A stretch of 64,000 nt of DNA from Ferruginibacter sp. (GTDB lineage: Bacteria; Bacteroidota; Bacteroidia; Chitinophagales; Chitinophagaceae): contig NZ_JAQBNR010000050.1 in assembly GCF_028288465.1 (NCBI RefSeq), forward strand, positions 124,001 through 188,000. The letters run 5' to 3'. The translations under genes were made by a program, and so were the position numbers. The notes beneath the pieces were generated by a model, which saw nothing but the letters and a program-made list of their open reading frames with translations, had not been told where the DNA came from and did no database searches. Shown piece by piece: positions 25,910-35,370 of the stretch. Numbering within the stretch: the stretch's first letter is position 1; every line of letters starts with the position of its first letter.

Positions 25910-26174
25910 TGGGATATCACGTACCCATCAGGGGCAGGGATGTCCGTAACAATGCGGGTTCCACAATTCAGGCGGGGCACTCCGTCCTGTGCCTGGATGT
26001 TACTAAACTTCAAATGGGATGCACTGCCCGAAAATATTTTATTGTTCCTTCGTGTTGTGCTATTTCATAGTCAGTTATCATTTGCCAAAAAATTCAGTAG
26101 AAACATTTTGGATGATCCAGTTCAGTAGTGGTGGTATAACTTATATTTACATCGCTGCTTGCCTATACTTAAAT

Positions 26175-26732
26175 ATGAAAAAATACATTTCAAAACAAAC
26201 AGAGTTAAACCTGTTAAAGCTTGGCCTCTACCAGGTTATTGGTGGTGTTGCCGGGATCATAGTATTTATCTGGCTTTTTTACCGGGGCCAGGTGTTTACC
26301 TTACTGGCCTTTGTTCCTTATATGTTTGTGCTGGTTTTCTTTTTGTATTCTATTTATTGCGGCATACTTTGTATGAAGGTAAAAAAAGCGGCATTGACCC
26401 ACTCTTTTATAAACCAACTACTTCAATTGGTTCCATTTACTGTTTTTGGATTTGCTTTTAAATATGTGGCAGGCATTGGTATTATGGTTGGTTTTGACCT
26501 GACCCATACAATCAACTTTACCTTTGATGCAGATATTTCCAGCTTCGCATTTGGTTCAATAAATGACCCTGCGGACTTTGTTATTGAAATCAATTTGATT
26601 GCCCTGGTACTGGTAATTTGGATAGATAAATTAAGAACAAAGGTCCACGAAGAACTGGAAGTCAGAAAAATTTCTTCCATCGTTTCTTCAATCGGAAACA
26701 AATATGATGATTCATCTTTTCAAGAAAGTTAA
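26175..26732 (+). CDS. Hypothetical multi-pass membrane protein
   Basis: 185 residues from the ATG at 26175; the open frame reaches 26019, but the extra residues are irregular and the downstream start MKKYISKQTELN is typical. Hydrophobic segments at about 22-40 (VIGGVAGIIVFIWLFY), 45-70 (LLAFVPYMFVLVFFLYSIYCGI), 90-112 (LLQLVPFTVFGFAFKYVAGIGI) and 140-155 (INLIALVLVIWI) suggest three or four membrane helices. The last 30 residues are hydrophilic. No family recognised. It follows the LytTR gene by 265 bp, a gap in which I see nothing else. Confidence 0.6.
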   Translation: MKKYISKQTELNLLKLGLYQVIGGVAGIIVFIWLFYRGQVFTLLAFVPYMFVLVFFLYSIYCGILCMKVKKAALTHSFINQLLQLVPFTVFGFAFKYVAGIGIMVGFDLTHTINFTFDADISSFAFGSINDPADFVIEINLIALVLVIWIDKLRTKVHEELEVRKISSIVSSIGNKYDDSSFQES

Positions 26733-26834
26733 CAGAGAAAGGGAATGCAAACTCACAGTGTCAACGTTGAACCTTTGCGTCATCGTGTCACGGCTTGGTT
26801 TCCGTAGCGGCGTGATTTTTACAGCACACACTAT

Positions 26835-26922
26835 AAATAATAACGCATCTGCCATAAAAGCCGGCATTGAATACACAGCACCGGTAACGCTGCCGTACGG
26901 GCGATAATTACAATTGTAAAAA
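26835..26922 (+). repeat. Dispersed repeat family 2, copy 1
   Basis: AAATAATAACGCATCT, then CCGGCAT..ATAC, TAACGCTGCCG and ATAATTACAATT align with 30841-30926 in the same order over about 88 bp. Both copies lie in intergenic DNA. Function unknown. Confidence 0.6.
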
Positions 26923-26984
26923 TCCTGTTGATGTGCGGGCCGTAATGGTTTACCAGGAGGTAAATATTTAAAGTCTATACCTGG

Positions 26985-27362
26985 TCAGCTGAATCTTGCT
27001 ATGACTAAACTTTTAACGGTAGCAGTAAGCTGTGCAATTTCAAATGGTTTACCAATCACTGCATCTGCATTACATAATTCAAAATCAGCTAACTTTTGTG
27101 AATCTGCAGAATACAGCAGTATTGGGATATGTTTAAATGAAGTACTGGATTTTAATTCTTTACAAAAATCCCTGCCATCGCAGCCGGAAAGGTTTACGTC
27201 CAGTATGATCAAATCCGGAATCACCCCTTGTAAAATCGCCAGGGCTTTATCCCTGGAGCCAGCAGTAAATGTTTCAAAATTTTCTAACCTGAGTACAATC
27301 GAAACCATTTGTAGTAAATCAGGTTCATCATCAACTATCAGAATCTTCTTCATGTGGGGCAA
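26985..27362 (-). CDS. Stand-alone receiver-domain response regulator
   Basis: 125 residues, one CheY-like receiver and nothing else. ILIVDDEPDLL supplies the acidic pocket, LIILDVNLSGCDGRDF the phospho-Asp near residue 55, ILLYSADS the switch Ser/Thr and VIGKPFE the conserved Lys. With no output domain it must act by protein contact or as a phosphorelay intermediate. Two related receivers (27584 and 28093) follow on the same strand; this one is the most diverged. Confidence 0.88.
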   Translation of the reverse strand: MPHMKKILIVDDEPDLLQMVSIVLRLENFETFTAGSRDKALAILQGVIPDLIILDVNLSGCDGRDFCKELKSSTSFKHIPILLYSADSQKLADFELCNADAVIGKPFEIAQLTATVKSLVIARFS

Positions 27363-27583
27363 TGTTAAAATTTCAGATGGTAATTATCAGTACAAACGTT
27401 CTCACTTTGAAAGAAATTGCCTGCGTTAAAGTTCCAACATCAAAATTATATAAACCAACATATGGTGCAAGTTGTGTTTAACAATTACTTTGCTAATGAC
27501 CTGTTTTCAATCATCAAAATAGTTACTGCGCAGTTGTATTGTGCCGGGTGTAATGAGTTGAAATTATTTTGGTGAACCCTGTT

Positions 27584-27946
27584 TTAGTTCGGGTTATTTT
27601 GTGTCCATTTATTCACCTTCCCCAACAAATGTTTTATGTCAAAAGGTTTCTTAATATAGTCATCCGCACCACAAGCAACCGACTTTGCTTTAAGGCCACT
27701 GCTAATTGATACCATAATTACTGGAATTGCGTTGTGGGTTAGTTTGATTGCTTTGCATATATCTCTTCCATCTTCATGCCCTAAATATATATCCAATAAA
27801 ATCAGATCAGGTTTTGCAGCTTCTATAATAGTATCTAGCCCGTTGCCCGTTGATACTGCTGTAACATGTATATTATACATTGAAAAAAGCTGAATGTAAA
27901 CATGTTTAAACTCAGCAGAATCTTCAACAATTAAAATATTGGGCAT
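27584..27946 (-). CDS. Stand-alone receiver-domain response regulator
   Basis: 120 residues from the ATG at 27946 (MPNILIVEDSAEF); the open frame to 27997 only adds unrelated residues. It contains LILLDIYLGHEDGRDICKAI with the phospho-Asp, VIMVSISSG and DDYIKKPFDIKHLL. It is clearly a paralogue of the 28093 protein: both share LILLDIYL/VILLDIYL, EDGRDICK, ACGADDYI.KPFDI and a terminal NKV..W. A recent duplication is likely. No kinase adjoins them. Confidence 0.88.
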   Translation of the reverse strand: MPNILIVEDSAEFKHVYIQLFSMYNIHVTAVSTGNGLDTIIEAAKPDLILLDIYLGHEDGRDICKAIKLTHNAIPVIMVSISSGLKAKSVACGADDYIKKPFDIKHLLGKVNKWTQNNPN

Positions 27947-28092
27947 GGTTAGCTTTTTAATTAAAGTAAAGCCTGCACTGTACAATAATGGACCCAAAGA
28001 AAATATTGACAGGAACCAGCGGTAGTATAGGATTTATTTAATTGTATAAGTTGGATGATATCAGCATTCAGCCACGTAAAAGGAGTGGAAAT

Positions 28093-28476
28093 TTATTTTG
28101 CAGAATCAAGTTTTAATTTTTCACATCCCTTTCCCCACCGGGCAACTTTATTCATGATGTTATAAATGTCGAAGGGCTTTTCAATGTAGTCATCTGCGCC
28201 GCAGGCATCCGCCATTTGCTTTAGCTGGTTGGCTGTTGACACCAAAATGATGGGAATATTTTGATGGATTTGTTTTATTTCTTTACATATATCCCTTCCA
28301 TCTTCACCTCTTAAATAAATATCCAGGAGAATAACGTCTGGTTGATAGTCGGTTATCACAGCATGAATATCTTTTCCGGCAGATACAACTTTGATACGGT
28401 ACCTGCAAAGGCTAAATAACCTCACATACAAGTGAGACAACTCAACTTCATCTTCAACAATCAAAATATTATACAT
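28093..28476 (-). CDS. Stand-alone receiver-domain response regulator
   Basis: 127 residues. ILIVEDEVELSHLY opens the fold, VILLDIYLRGEDGRDICKEI holds the phospho-Asp, IILVSTAN the switch residue and ACGADDYIEKPFDI the Lys. Paralogue of the preceding receiver, 146 bp away on the same strand. No DNA-binding domain is present. Confidence 0.88.
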   Translation of the reverse strand: MYNILIVEDEVELSHLYVRLFSLCRYRIKVVSAGKDIHAVITDYQPDVILLDIYLRGEDGRDICKEIKQIHQNIPIILVSTANQLKQMADACGADDYIEKPFDIYNIMNKVARWGKGCEKLKLDSAK

Positions 28477-28779
28477 GATTCTATTTTCAGTAAGCTAAAT
28501 CCTTTTATTTAGTTGCGACAGAGCATGAAACATATCATTGTATGATTTAAACCACTCCTGTTTGATTTAACACACCAACCACCCTGTTGTATATGCATCA
28601 AAACACAGCCTGCACAGACTCCCTTCCGCAATGGGCGTCGGTTTATCACCGCATGTTTAAAATAAACGCCTTCATTACAAATTATTTTTGTCCCCTCCGG
28701 CTAAACCAGCAGCAGCATGCCTTTAATCACATTATAAAGTATTATTATTGTATAAAATAGTTCACCAAACGATTATTGC
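28477..28779. other. Intergenic region between receiver gene and GH16 gene
   Basis: This 303-bp divergent gap is AT-rich near both ends and shows no coding frame, repeat or convincing promoter to my reading. Confidence 0.4.
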
Positions 28780-29697
28780 ATGAAAAGTGTAACCAAAACA
28801 GGCAACAGGTTATTTGCAGCCCTTGTATGCCTTACCAACCTGGCAGCTTGCCATAAAACGATGGATGCATCCCTGCAGCAAAATGCTACCCTGGCCCCAG
28901 TTTCGTTAAGCAATGTCACTGTAAGTGCAACGGGCACCTGCGATTATGTGTTTAACGAAACCGCTGTAACAGCGGCGGGCTATACCAAAGTTTTTGAAGA
29001 TAATTTTGATACCGACCTTACCAAATGGAATGTGTGGACCGGTGGTGCCTTCAACAATGAACTGCAATATTACCAGGCTGCCAACCTCCAGTTGCAGAAT
29101 GGCAATCTTGTTATTACCGCAAAAAAAGAAACCGTAACGGGCGCCACAACCCCGTTTGATGCAACACCCAAAACATTTAATTATACCTCTGGCAGAATTG
29201 AATGTAAAACCAATATTTCAGCATCCGCCGTTACTCCTAAAATTCGGATAGTGGCCCGCATAAAACTGGCCGCCGGTTATGGTATGTGGCCTGCCTTTTG
29301 GAGCTATGGCGATCCATGGCCAACACAGGGAGAAATAGATTACCTGGAAGCGAGAGGGCAGGAGCCTTTTAAATACCAAACCAATTATTTTTATGGCAGG
29401 GCCGCCAACAGGAACCTGGTAAAAAACCAGGTGGGCATTATTACCTCCGGTGTAAGCCTCACAGATTGTTATCATGTGTATGAAATGATATGGTCGCAAA
29501 ACAGTTTAACCTCTTTATTTGACGGGGTTATAGTTGAAACTAAAACGGGCAGTTATGTGCCCAATCTCTTTGGCAAAACAGAACGTGTTGCGCTGAACCT
29601 GGCTGTTGGCGGCGATTTCTTTTCTAATTTTAATGCTGCACAAATTGTAACCGGCAGCATGTATGTAGATTTTGTAAAAGTATTTAAATCGAATTAG
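28780..29697 (+). CDS. Glycoside hydrolase family 16 (beta-glucanase-like) lipoprotein
   Basis: 305 residues. N-terminal lipoprotein signal with lipobox LAAC near residue 24, then a low-complexity stretch to about 60. The GH16 jelly roll follows: FEDNFDTDLTKWNVWTGG, NNELQYYQ, SGRIECKTNI, GYGMWPAFWSYG and the catalytic motif GEIDYLEARG, where the two glutamates of ExDxxE are nucleophile and acid/base. The last strands are LNLAVGGDFFSN and MYVDFVKVFK. It should cut beta-1,3 or beta-1,3-1,4 glucans or galactans from the cell surface. It stands alone. Confidence 0.9.
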   Translation: MKSVTKTGNRLFAALVCLTNLAACHKTMDASLQQNATLAPVSLSNVTVSATGTCDYVFNETAVTAAGYTKVFEDNFDTDLTKWNVWTGGAFNNELQYYQAANLQLQNGNLVITAKKETVTGATTPFDATPKTFNYTSGRIECKTNISASAVTPKIRIVARIKLAAGYGMWPAFWSYGDPWPTQGEIDYLEARGQEPFKYQTNYFYGRAANRNLVKNQVGIITSGVSLTDCYHVYEMIWSQNSLTSLFDGVIVETKTGSYVPNLFGKTERVALNLAVGGDFFSNFNAAQIVTGSMYVDFVKVFKSN

Positions 29698-30311
29698 CAT
29701 TTGGCCGGGTAAAAGTTACCACAAATTTTCATAGCCGGCTCTGCTGTAAGGGGCCTGCACCAGGGCGGGGAATGGTTTGGCAGTTTTACCATGCGCTTTC
29801 GGCCACCATCAGTTTTTTGAATGACCTGTTAACACCCCTGCCTGCCGTTTTCCTTACCGGCAAGGTTTTCACGGCAGGGGCTGCAAAAAATAAAAAGGGC
29901 TATCCAAGAATAGATTGCCCGTGTTTTTAATATCTATGAGCGGTAAAAATAAGTGGGATAATTAAGGGAATAAATGACCATGGTCAGCATTTTGACTTAT
30001 TGGTTAACTAAATTCTATGCGTTTGGGTTATCCCGCGTGTAAGCTGACTGGTTTATACAATAGCATATCGCTTTTATTTTTCTGAACCTTGTTGCTGCAG
30101 GTTTTTCTGCGCCGCAGGAACAATTTTTTAAACGCCTGTTTTAGCAGTACCGTTGATGAAGAAGGTATCTTTCGGACAACGGCTTACCAATAGCATCGTG
30201 AGCGGACTGTGCATCTTGTGTTGTTCTCCATTTGCAGCCATCTTAAAAGTTCGCCCATTTGAATTTTTAAAAACTTTTCCTAATTTTCACCTTATAACTA
30301 AAACAAAAAGC
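29698..30311. other. Intergenic region with promoter of the VOC gene
   Basis: This 614-bp gap has no credible gene. An open frame reaches from 30153 into the VOC gene but is not needed. A clear promoter lies at 30258-30288 (separate entry). TGACCATGGTCA near 29976 is a perfect 12-bp palindrome of unknown meaning. Confidence 0.45.
30258..30288 (+). promoter_or_regulatory. Bacteroidota-type promoter of the VOC gene
   Basis: -33 TTTG (30258-30261), 19-nt spacer, -7 TAATTTTC (30281-30288), 23 nt before the ATG at 30312. It supports that start over the longer frame from 30153. Confidence 0.65.
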
Positions 30312-30749
30312 ATGGCAAGCGTATCTATCTACCTCAATTTTGCAGGCAATGCAGAAGAAGCATTCAATGCTTATAAAAGAATTTTTAAGGCTGAATTTTC
30401 TGCTCCCATTATGCGTATGGGCGACATGCCAGCTCAACCGGGAATGCCCGCCCTTTCTGAAGCTGACAAAACAAAAGTGATGCATGTGGCATTGCCCATT
30501 TTGGGTGGCACACAAATTATGGCAACCGATATGCTTGAAAGTATGGGGCATCATTTGGTGGAAGGCAATAATGTTACCATCAGTTTAAACCCGGATACAA
30601 AAGAAGAAGCCGACCGGCTGTACAACGAACTCTCCCTGGACGGAGCAGATGGCGTGGCGCCTCATGACGAATTCTGGGGCTACTGGGGAACCTGCAAAGA
30701 TAAATTCGGCATTCGCTGGATGTTCAATATTACCAATCAACAGGGGTGA
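30312..30749 (+). CDS. VOC family (PhnB/glyoxalase-like) protein
   Basis: 145 residues from the ATG at 30312 (MASVSIYLNFAGNAEEAF). Length and pattern are those of the PhnB-like VOC subgroup: YLNFAGNAEEAFNAYKRIF, then MHVALPILGGTQIMATDM, VTISLNPDTKEEADRLYNEL and a closing DKFGIRWMFN strand. The fold is two beta-alpha-beta-beta-beta units; members bind metals or small ligands, and many are uncharacterised despite the '3-demethylubiquinone methyltransferase-like' label. A good promoter precedes it. Confidence 0.85.
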   Translation: MASVSIYLNFAGNAEEAFNAYKRIFKAEFSAPIMRMGDMPAQPGMPALSEADKTKVMHVALPILGGTQIMATDMLESMGHHLVEGNNVTISLNPDTKEEADRLYNELSLDGADGVAPHDEFWGYWGTCKDKFGIRWMFNITNQQG

Positions 30750-31380
30750 TTAAAAAAACATTCAATTAAAACATTGCTGCAACAAAATACTTGTTGCTCT
30801 TTTGGCTGTTTATTCAGCCCTGACTTGCGCAGCAGGTACTAAAATAATAACGCATCTCCACTAAAACCCCGGCATAGCATACGCGGCATATATAATGCTG
30901 CCGCACTACCTATAATTATAATTTTTCTGGTGATACAATCTTACACCGGCAGGCTGCCTTTTCTTTCGCCTTTGTTTTTATATCGCCGCCGGGCGCTGGA
31001 ATGATCTCACAAATTAAACTTAAGCTCATCCCGCTTCACTGCCCCGCGGACTTGGTAGCAAAAAAGGTTGAAAACATTATTCACTATTTTTATGGATTCC
31101 GGTTTCAATACCGGCCGCAATCATTTCAACCTGCAGTTCTGGCGGGCTGTTACATCAGATGCTAAAAATAATAACTCACCTGCTGTTTTGCAGAGTACCT
31201 GATGTTTCTAAAAAATAATTGAATTGATTGCAACCCTTTCTTTAATACCAACGTACTTTAAAGTGTAAGTAAACCTGAACAGGTTGATGGCTTAAAAGGA
31301 TTTTACTTTTAAATTCACCTAAACGATAATTCAAATTGCGGGTTGCCACAGTTACATTTTAAAATCATTGAATAGCTTTT
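30750..31380. other. Intergenic region with a family-2 repeat
   Basis: This 631-bp gap contains the repeat at 30841-30926 and otherwise no coding frame. TACTTTAA near 31253 could be a weak -7 box for the sigma factor gene. Confidence 0.4.
30841..30926 (+). repeat. Dispersed repeat family 2, copy 2
   Basis: AAAATAATAACGCATCT, CCCCGGCAT..CATAC, TAATGCTGCCGCAC and ATAATTATAATT align in order with 26835-26922, about 70 percent by eye. Confidence 0.6.
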
Positions 31381-31953
31381 TTGGATAAAATAATCAACAT
31401 AGTAAATGGATGCAGGGCAAATGATCATAAGTATCAAAAGCTGTTGTATGATAACTATCGTGCATTTGCACTCAAAATTGTGTTTCGCTATATCTATAAC
31501 TATGAAGAAGCACTGGAGATAACCAATGATGGTTTTGTTAAATTCTTTTTACAGATTGATAAGTTCAGGTGTGACAACGAGGCTGATCTTGAAAAATTAT
31601 TAATGGGCTGGATTAAAAGAATTATGATCAATACCTCCATTGACCTTTTACGCAAAAAAATGTTGTTGCCCGAGATTGGCGGTATAGCAGAAGATGTGTG
31701 GAATATGAAAGACCAAACTGTATCAGCCGAGCAGCTGATTATTTATAAAGACCTGGTACTGCTGGTAAAAAAGCTGCCACCTGCCTACAGGATTGTATTT
31801 AATATGCATGTTATAGACGGATACACCCATATAGAAATAGCCGAAATTTTAAAAATTCCTGTCGGTACGTCAAAATCAAATTTGTTAAGGGCCAGGGCAT
31901 TGTTACAAAAATATTTAAACCAAAAAGAATCGCTCACAGCATGCAGTATTTAG
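31381..31953 (+). CDS. ECF-type RNA polymerase sigma factor
   Basis: 190 residues from a TTG at 31381. Region 2 reads YDNYRAFALKIVFRYIYNYEEALEITNDGFVKFF and region 4 LPPAYRIVFNMHVIDGYTHIEIAEILKIPVGTSKSNLLRAR, a standard HTH for the -35 element. Linker in between is about 60 residues. It overlaps the next gene by 13 nt, so the two are co-translated. The 417-residue partner may act as its regulator. In Bacteroidota such pairs often respond to envelope cues, but nothing here names the signal. Confidence 0.9.
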   Translation: MDKIINIVNGCRANDHKYQKLLYDNYRAFALKIVFRYIYNYEEALEITNDGFVKFFLQIDKFRCDNEADLEKLLMGWIKRIMINTSIDLLRKKMLLPEIGGIAEDVWNMKDQTVSAEQLIIYKDLVLLVKKLPPAYRIVFNMHVIDGYTHIEIAEILKIPVGTSKSNLLRARALLQKYLNQKESLTACSI

Positions 31954-33194
31954 AAAACGATATGGATGATTTGTTTAAAAGGGCTGCGGAAAACTACCCT
32001 CTTAAAACAGGTGACGGTGATTGGGAAAGTATTGCCCTGAGAATTAAACCTGAACTAACTACACCCCAGGCTGCAGTCCCTTCTAAAAAAAGCATTGGTA
32101 AAGAATTGCTTACGCTCATACTGGTTTTGTTTACACTGCCTGTCAGCGATGCGCTGTTACAGCAACCCACAACCTGGGAATTATTTAATACTCCCAAAAC
32201 GCTGTTAGCGAAAAAAGATGCCGTTGCTGTTGCGCTGTTGAAGGAAGAGGGAACCAATAAAACCAGCCGTCATACTTACAATACATTACCGGCGGGCCAG
32301 TCATTAAAGCATTCAGGTCAGCATTATTTGTATTCAAAAAAAAGCAGTTCAAAATCAACCAGGCCCGACAAGCAAAATAACCAGTTTTCCCAGGACCGAA
32401 AAGATAATGAGCGTCATTTTTTATCATTGTATGCTCCTGAAAAAAAATTGTATGAAGTACATGAAATCAGTACAACAAATAAAATTGTCCGGTTGCTAAA
32501 CGATGATGCTACCAGTTTGACGAATCAGAAAAAAAGTGAGCTGGATACAACAAGCAAAAAGGAAACACCAGGAAAAGATAGCGACCGGTTCCAGAAAAAG
32601 AAAACATTTTATATTGGTGTTGCAGCGGGTCCTGACCTGAGCAAAGTACAATCGGCTGCATTTACAAATACGGGCATTGGGGCAGGATTATTTGCAGGCG
32701 TAAACCTGGCAGGCAACGTATATATTGAAACCGGAATTAGCTGGAACAGGAAAAATTACAGCAGTATGGGCGACCAGTTCAGTATGAAAAAGATTGCTTC
32801 CACAATGCCGCAGGGTATGGTAATCACCAGCCTGGAAGGTAAAAGTTCGCTCATCGAAATTCCTGTAAAAATTAAATACGATTTTATGCATAAGGCGAAT
32901 GCAATATGGTTTGCAGCAGCAGGAATTTCAGCCTATATTATGACCAGTGAAAAAAACAGGTACCATGTAACCATGAATGGCAATACCGGCATGATGGCGG
33001 GTGTTTACAAAAAAAATACCTATGGTTTACCGGCAGTAGCCAATATAAGTTTGGGGTATCAAAAAAATGTTTCAAAGTTTATAAACATACGTATAGAACC
33101 CTTTCTAAAAATTCCCTTACAGGGAATGGGAGTAGGCGAATTACATATCACCAGTGCAGGGCTGCAGGTTGGTATAGCCAGGCTTCTAAAATAA
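31941..33194 (+). CDS. Sigma-linked membrane protein with predicted outer-membrane beta-barrel C-terminus
   Basis: 417 residues from the ATG at 31941; a second ATG at 31962 (MDDLFKRAAENYPLKTGDGDWESI) is equally possible. Residues 1-50 look like a soluble helical, anti-sigma-like head. ELLTLILVLFTLPVSDALL (about 57-75) is a single membrane helix. A charged, Lys/Ser-rich linker runs to about 210, then FYIGVAAGPDLSKV begins a series of amphipathic strands (GAGLFAGVNLAGNVYIETGISWNRKNY ending in SAGLQVGIARLL) typical of PorT-like outer-membrane barrels. A cytoplasmic head and an outer-membrane barrel in one chain would span the periplasm. It overlaps the sigma factor gene and is probably its regulator or sensor. 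Confidence 0.65.
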   Translation: MQYLENDMDDLFKRAAENYPLKTGDGDWESIALRIKPELTTPQAAVPSKKSIGKELLTLILVLFTLPVSDALLQQPTTWELFNTPKTLLAKKDAVAVALLKEEGTNKTSRHTYNTLPAGQSLKHSGQHYLYSKKSSSKSTRPDKQNNQFSQDRKDNERHFLSLYAPEKKLYEVHEISTTNKIVRLLNDDATSLTNQKKSELDTTSKKETPGKDSDRFQKKKTFYIGVAAGPDLSKVQSAAFTNTGIGAGLFAGVNLAGNVYIETGISWNRKNYSSMGDQFSMKKIASTMPQGMVITSLEGKSSLIEIPVKIKYDFMHKANAIWFAAAGISAYIMTSEKNRYHVTMNGNTGMMAGVYKKNTYGLPAVANISLGYQKNVSKFINIRIEPFLKIPLQGMGVGELHITSAGLQVGIARLLK

Positions 33195-33313
33195 CACTTC
33201 GCTTTTCGGGTTACTAAAAAAATCTTAAAAAAAGATAAGGGCATCGCCATGCTTTTAACAGAACGAAATGACAACGGTTAAAATTTAATCACTAACAATA
33301 AAAAATAACAACA

Positions 33314-34540
33314 ATGAAAAAGATGATTTTTTTTAAGCTTTCAATAGCGGCTGTGATCGTGCTTTCTTTTGCCGCCTGTAAAAAAACGGATGACACAAAA
33401 ATACCTCCGGCAAACCAGTCAGCAACAGGAATGGAAGAAATGATATCAGAAAAAGACGCCAATCCGGATGAAGCAGCTGTTACGGAAAACACATCGCCGG
33501 CAAACGTTGGCGGCAGGGAAGGCCATGGCAATCACTATCTCTATACAGAAAGTAACAGTGCCGCAACAAACGAAATTCTTGTTTTTAAAATTAAGCCGGA
33601 TGGTGCCCCGGAAAGTAGCGGAGTCATAGCATCAGGAGGTGCAGGAACCGGTAAATCGCTGGGATCGCAGGGAGCGTTGGTAATTGATCAGCAGCAACAG
33701 TGGCTGTATGCAGTCAACGCCGGTGCAAATTCTGTTTCATCTTTTAAAATTGAAGGTAATGGCAACCTGCGGCTTGCACACACGGCCTCTGTCAATGGTA
33801 CAACTCCTGTAAGTGTAACCGTGCACGACAATCTGCTCTATGTACTTAACAGGGGAAGTGATAATATACAGGGTTTTAAAATTGGTGGCGGTGGTAAATT
33901 AACCGCGATTGAAGGCAGCATGCAGCCGTTGAGTTCAACAGGTGTTGATGCACCACAAATTTCATTTACACCGGATGGAGACCAGGTGCTGGTAACAGAA
34001 AAAGCAACCAATACAATCGGCACTTTCAAAGTAGCCAGTGATGGTTCGGTAAGCAAAGGCATTTTTACAGCATCCACAGGGCCTACTCCATTTGGGTTTG
34101 ATTTTTCAAGAGGTTATATGATTGTTTCCAATGCCGCAGGAGGAGCTGCAGGCGCAGGTTCTGCAACATCCTATTCCATCGGAAACGGGGGCATACCAAG
34201 GGCCGTTAACGGAGCTGTAGCCAGTCAGCAGGCAGCCCCCTGCTGGGTAGCCACTACAAAATATGGACGCTTTGCCTACATCACCAACACTGCCAGCAAC
34301 AGCATCTCCTCTTATTATGTTACCCCATGGGGCGCTTTGTATTTAGTACTTGGAGCGGCGGCCAAAACAGGTATGAATCCTGTGGATATAGTGGTTGGCA
34401 CCAACAACTACGATGTGTATGAATTGAATTCCAAATCCAATACCATTGGCTGGTATCAAAGAAAGTTAATGGGTGAGCTGGAGTTTAAAAGCAGTATAAC
34501 CAACCTGCCTGTATCTGCTACAGGACTTGCCACTTACTAA
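33314..34540 (+). CDS. Lactonase-family seven-bladed beta-propeller lipoprotein
   Basis: 408 residues. Lipobox FAAC near residue 19, followed by an acidic linker to about 65. The rest is a run of propeller blades: LYTESNSAATNEILVFKI, WLYAVNAGANSVSSFKI, LLYVLNRGSDNIQGFKIGGGGKL, QVLVTEKATNTIGTFKVAS and YITNTASNSISSYYV. This is the YncE/6-phosphogluconolactonase-like fold. An enzyme role is uncertain because many secreted relatives are only binding scaffolds. It is followed by a strong terminator. Confidence 0.82.
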   Translation: MKKMIFFKLSIAAVIVLSFAACKKTDDTKIPPANQSATGMEEMISEKDANPDEAAVTENTSPANVGGREGHGNHYLYTESNSAATNEILVFKIKPDGAPESSGVIASGGAGTGKSLGSQGALVIDQQQQWLYAVNAGANSVSSFKIEGNGNLRLAHTASVNGTTPVSVTVHDNLLYVLNRGSDNIQGFKIGGGGKLTAIEGSMQPLSSTGVDAPQISFTPDGDQVLVTEKATNTIGTFKVASDGSVSKGIFTASTGPTPFGFDFSRGYMIVSNAAGGAAGAGSATSYSIGNGGIPRAVNGAVASQQAAPCWVATTKYGRFAYITNTASNSISSYYVTPWGALYLVLGAAAKTGMNPVDIVVGTNNYDVYELNSKSNTIGWYQRKLMGELEFKSSITNLPVSATGLATY

Positions 34541-34560
34541 ACAGGCTGGGTCATGCAAAC

Positions 34561-34600
34561 AACAGGAAGCGTGTCGATACCGCTTCCTGTTATTATTTGT
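34561..34600 (+). terminator. Rho-independent terminator after the propeller lipoprotein gene
   Basis: AACAGGAAGCG (34561-34571) pairs perfectly with CGCTTCCTGTT (34581-34591) around a 9-nt loop, followed by ATTATTTGTTTCTC. It lies 20 bp after the stop. Confidence 0.85.
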
Positions 34601-34834
34601 TTCTCAATTTCATAATGCCGCCATACTGTGTTGTCGCCCCCGGGGCGAAGCAAGCCCATATAATTGCGGCTGACAAATGTTATCCCCCAACGGTTTGCAA
34701 AACTGCCCCTCGCAGCTATGCTGCTTTCAATAGTGATTTATTCACTTCAAAAATAGGTGAGCAAATTACTACCAGGCTTCAGCTGCAGCGGACTTCCGGG
34801 CCTGCGGGGCTTTTACACCAAGCACTACAAATAA

Positions 34835-35338
34835 GCAGCCCCGGTGAAGTGATTGGTCATGAAATGACGTATGGCTTTTATGACCAGGGCACCCGGAAAA
34901 GATGACAACGTTATCAATTGACGAACGAAGGCTGATTACGCCCGGTTCAAAGCCAAAATGCAGCAAGTAGTTGACCTGTACAATTCATTTACGGTACTGG
35001 ATACACTGCATGTAAAAGGCGCTCTCACCCTTGGTGAAAACACGGCCGATGCAGGCGGTGTAGCCATTGCATACGATGCGTTTAAATTAACACAACAGGG
35101 CCACACCATCGACGGCATTACACCCGGTCAACGATTATTTATCTCCACCGCACGCATCTGGCGGGTGAAAATGAAAGATGCCTATCTACGCTACTGGATC
35201 AACAACAACCCGCACTCCCCGCCCATGTGGCGTGTAAACGGCCCGCTGATGAACCTGCCTTATTTTTACCAGGCGTTTCATATACAGGCTGGGGATAGGA
35301 TGTATTTGGGAGAGAAGCAGCGAGTTAAGATTTGGCAA
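34835..35338 (+). pseudogene. Decayed C-terminal part of an M13 (neprilysin-like) metallopeptidase
   Basis: The stretch matches the C-terminal third of the intact gene at 41635-43653. The zinc motif reads GHEMTYGFYDQG, so the second His of HExxH is now Tyr. Then a 5-nt deletion against the intact copy shifts the frame, and a TGG-to-TGA change adds a stop. From 34958 a long piece (VVDLYNSFTVLDTLHVKGAL, GENTADAGG, MWRVNGPLMNLPYF, EKQRVKIW) stays readable, but the original stop has become TGG CAA and translation would run into a family-1 repeat. Upstream of 34835 the match is lost. The product could not be active. It is a dead paralogue, 6.3 kb upstream of the working gene in the same orientation. 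Confidence 0.85.
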
Positions 35339-35370
35339 GGGGAAAGGATTGCTGTATGCAATTTTACTTT

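Noticed and set aside
34597..34834. Upstream continuation of the M13 pseudogene
   Set aside because: An open frame exists, but apart from a short GEQI-like piece I could not align it to the intact gene, so the pseudogene is called from 34835.
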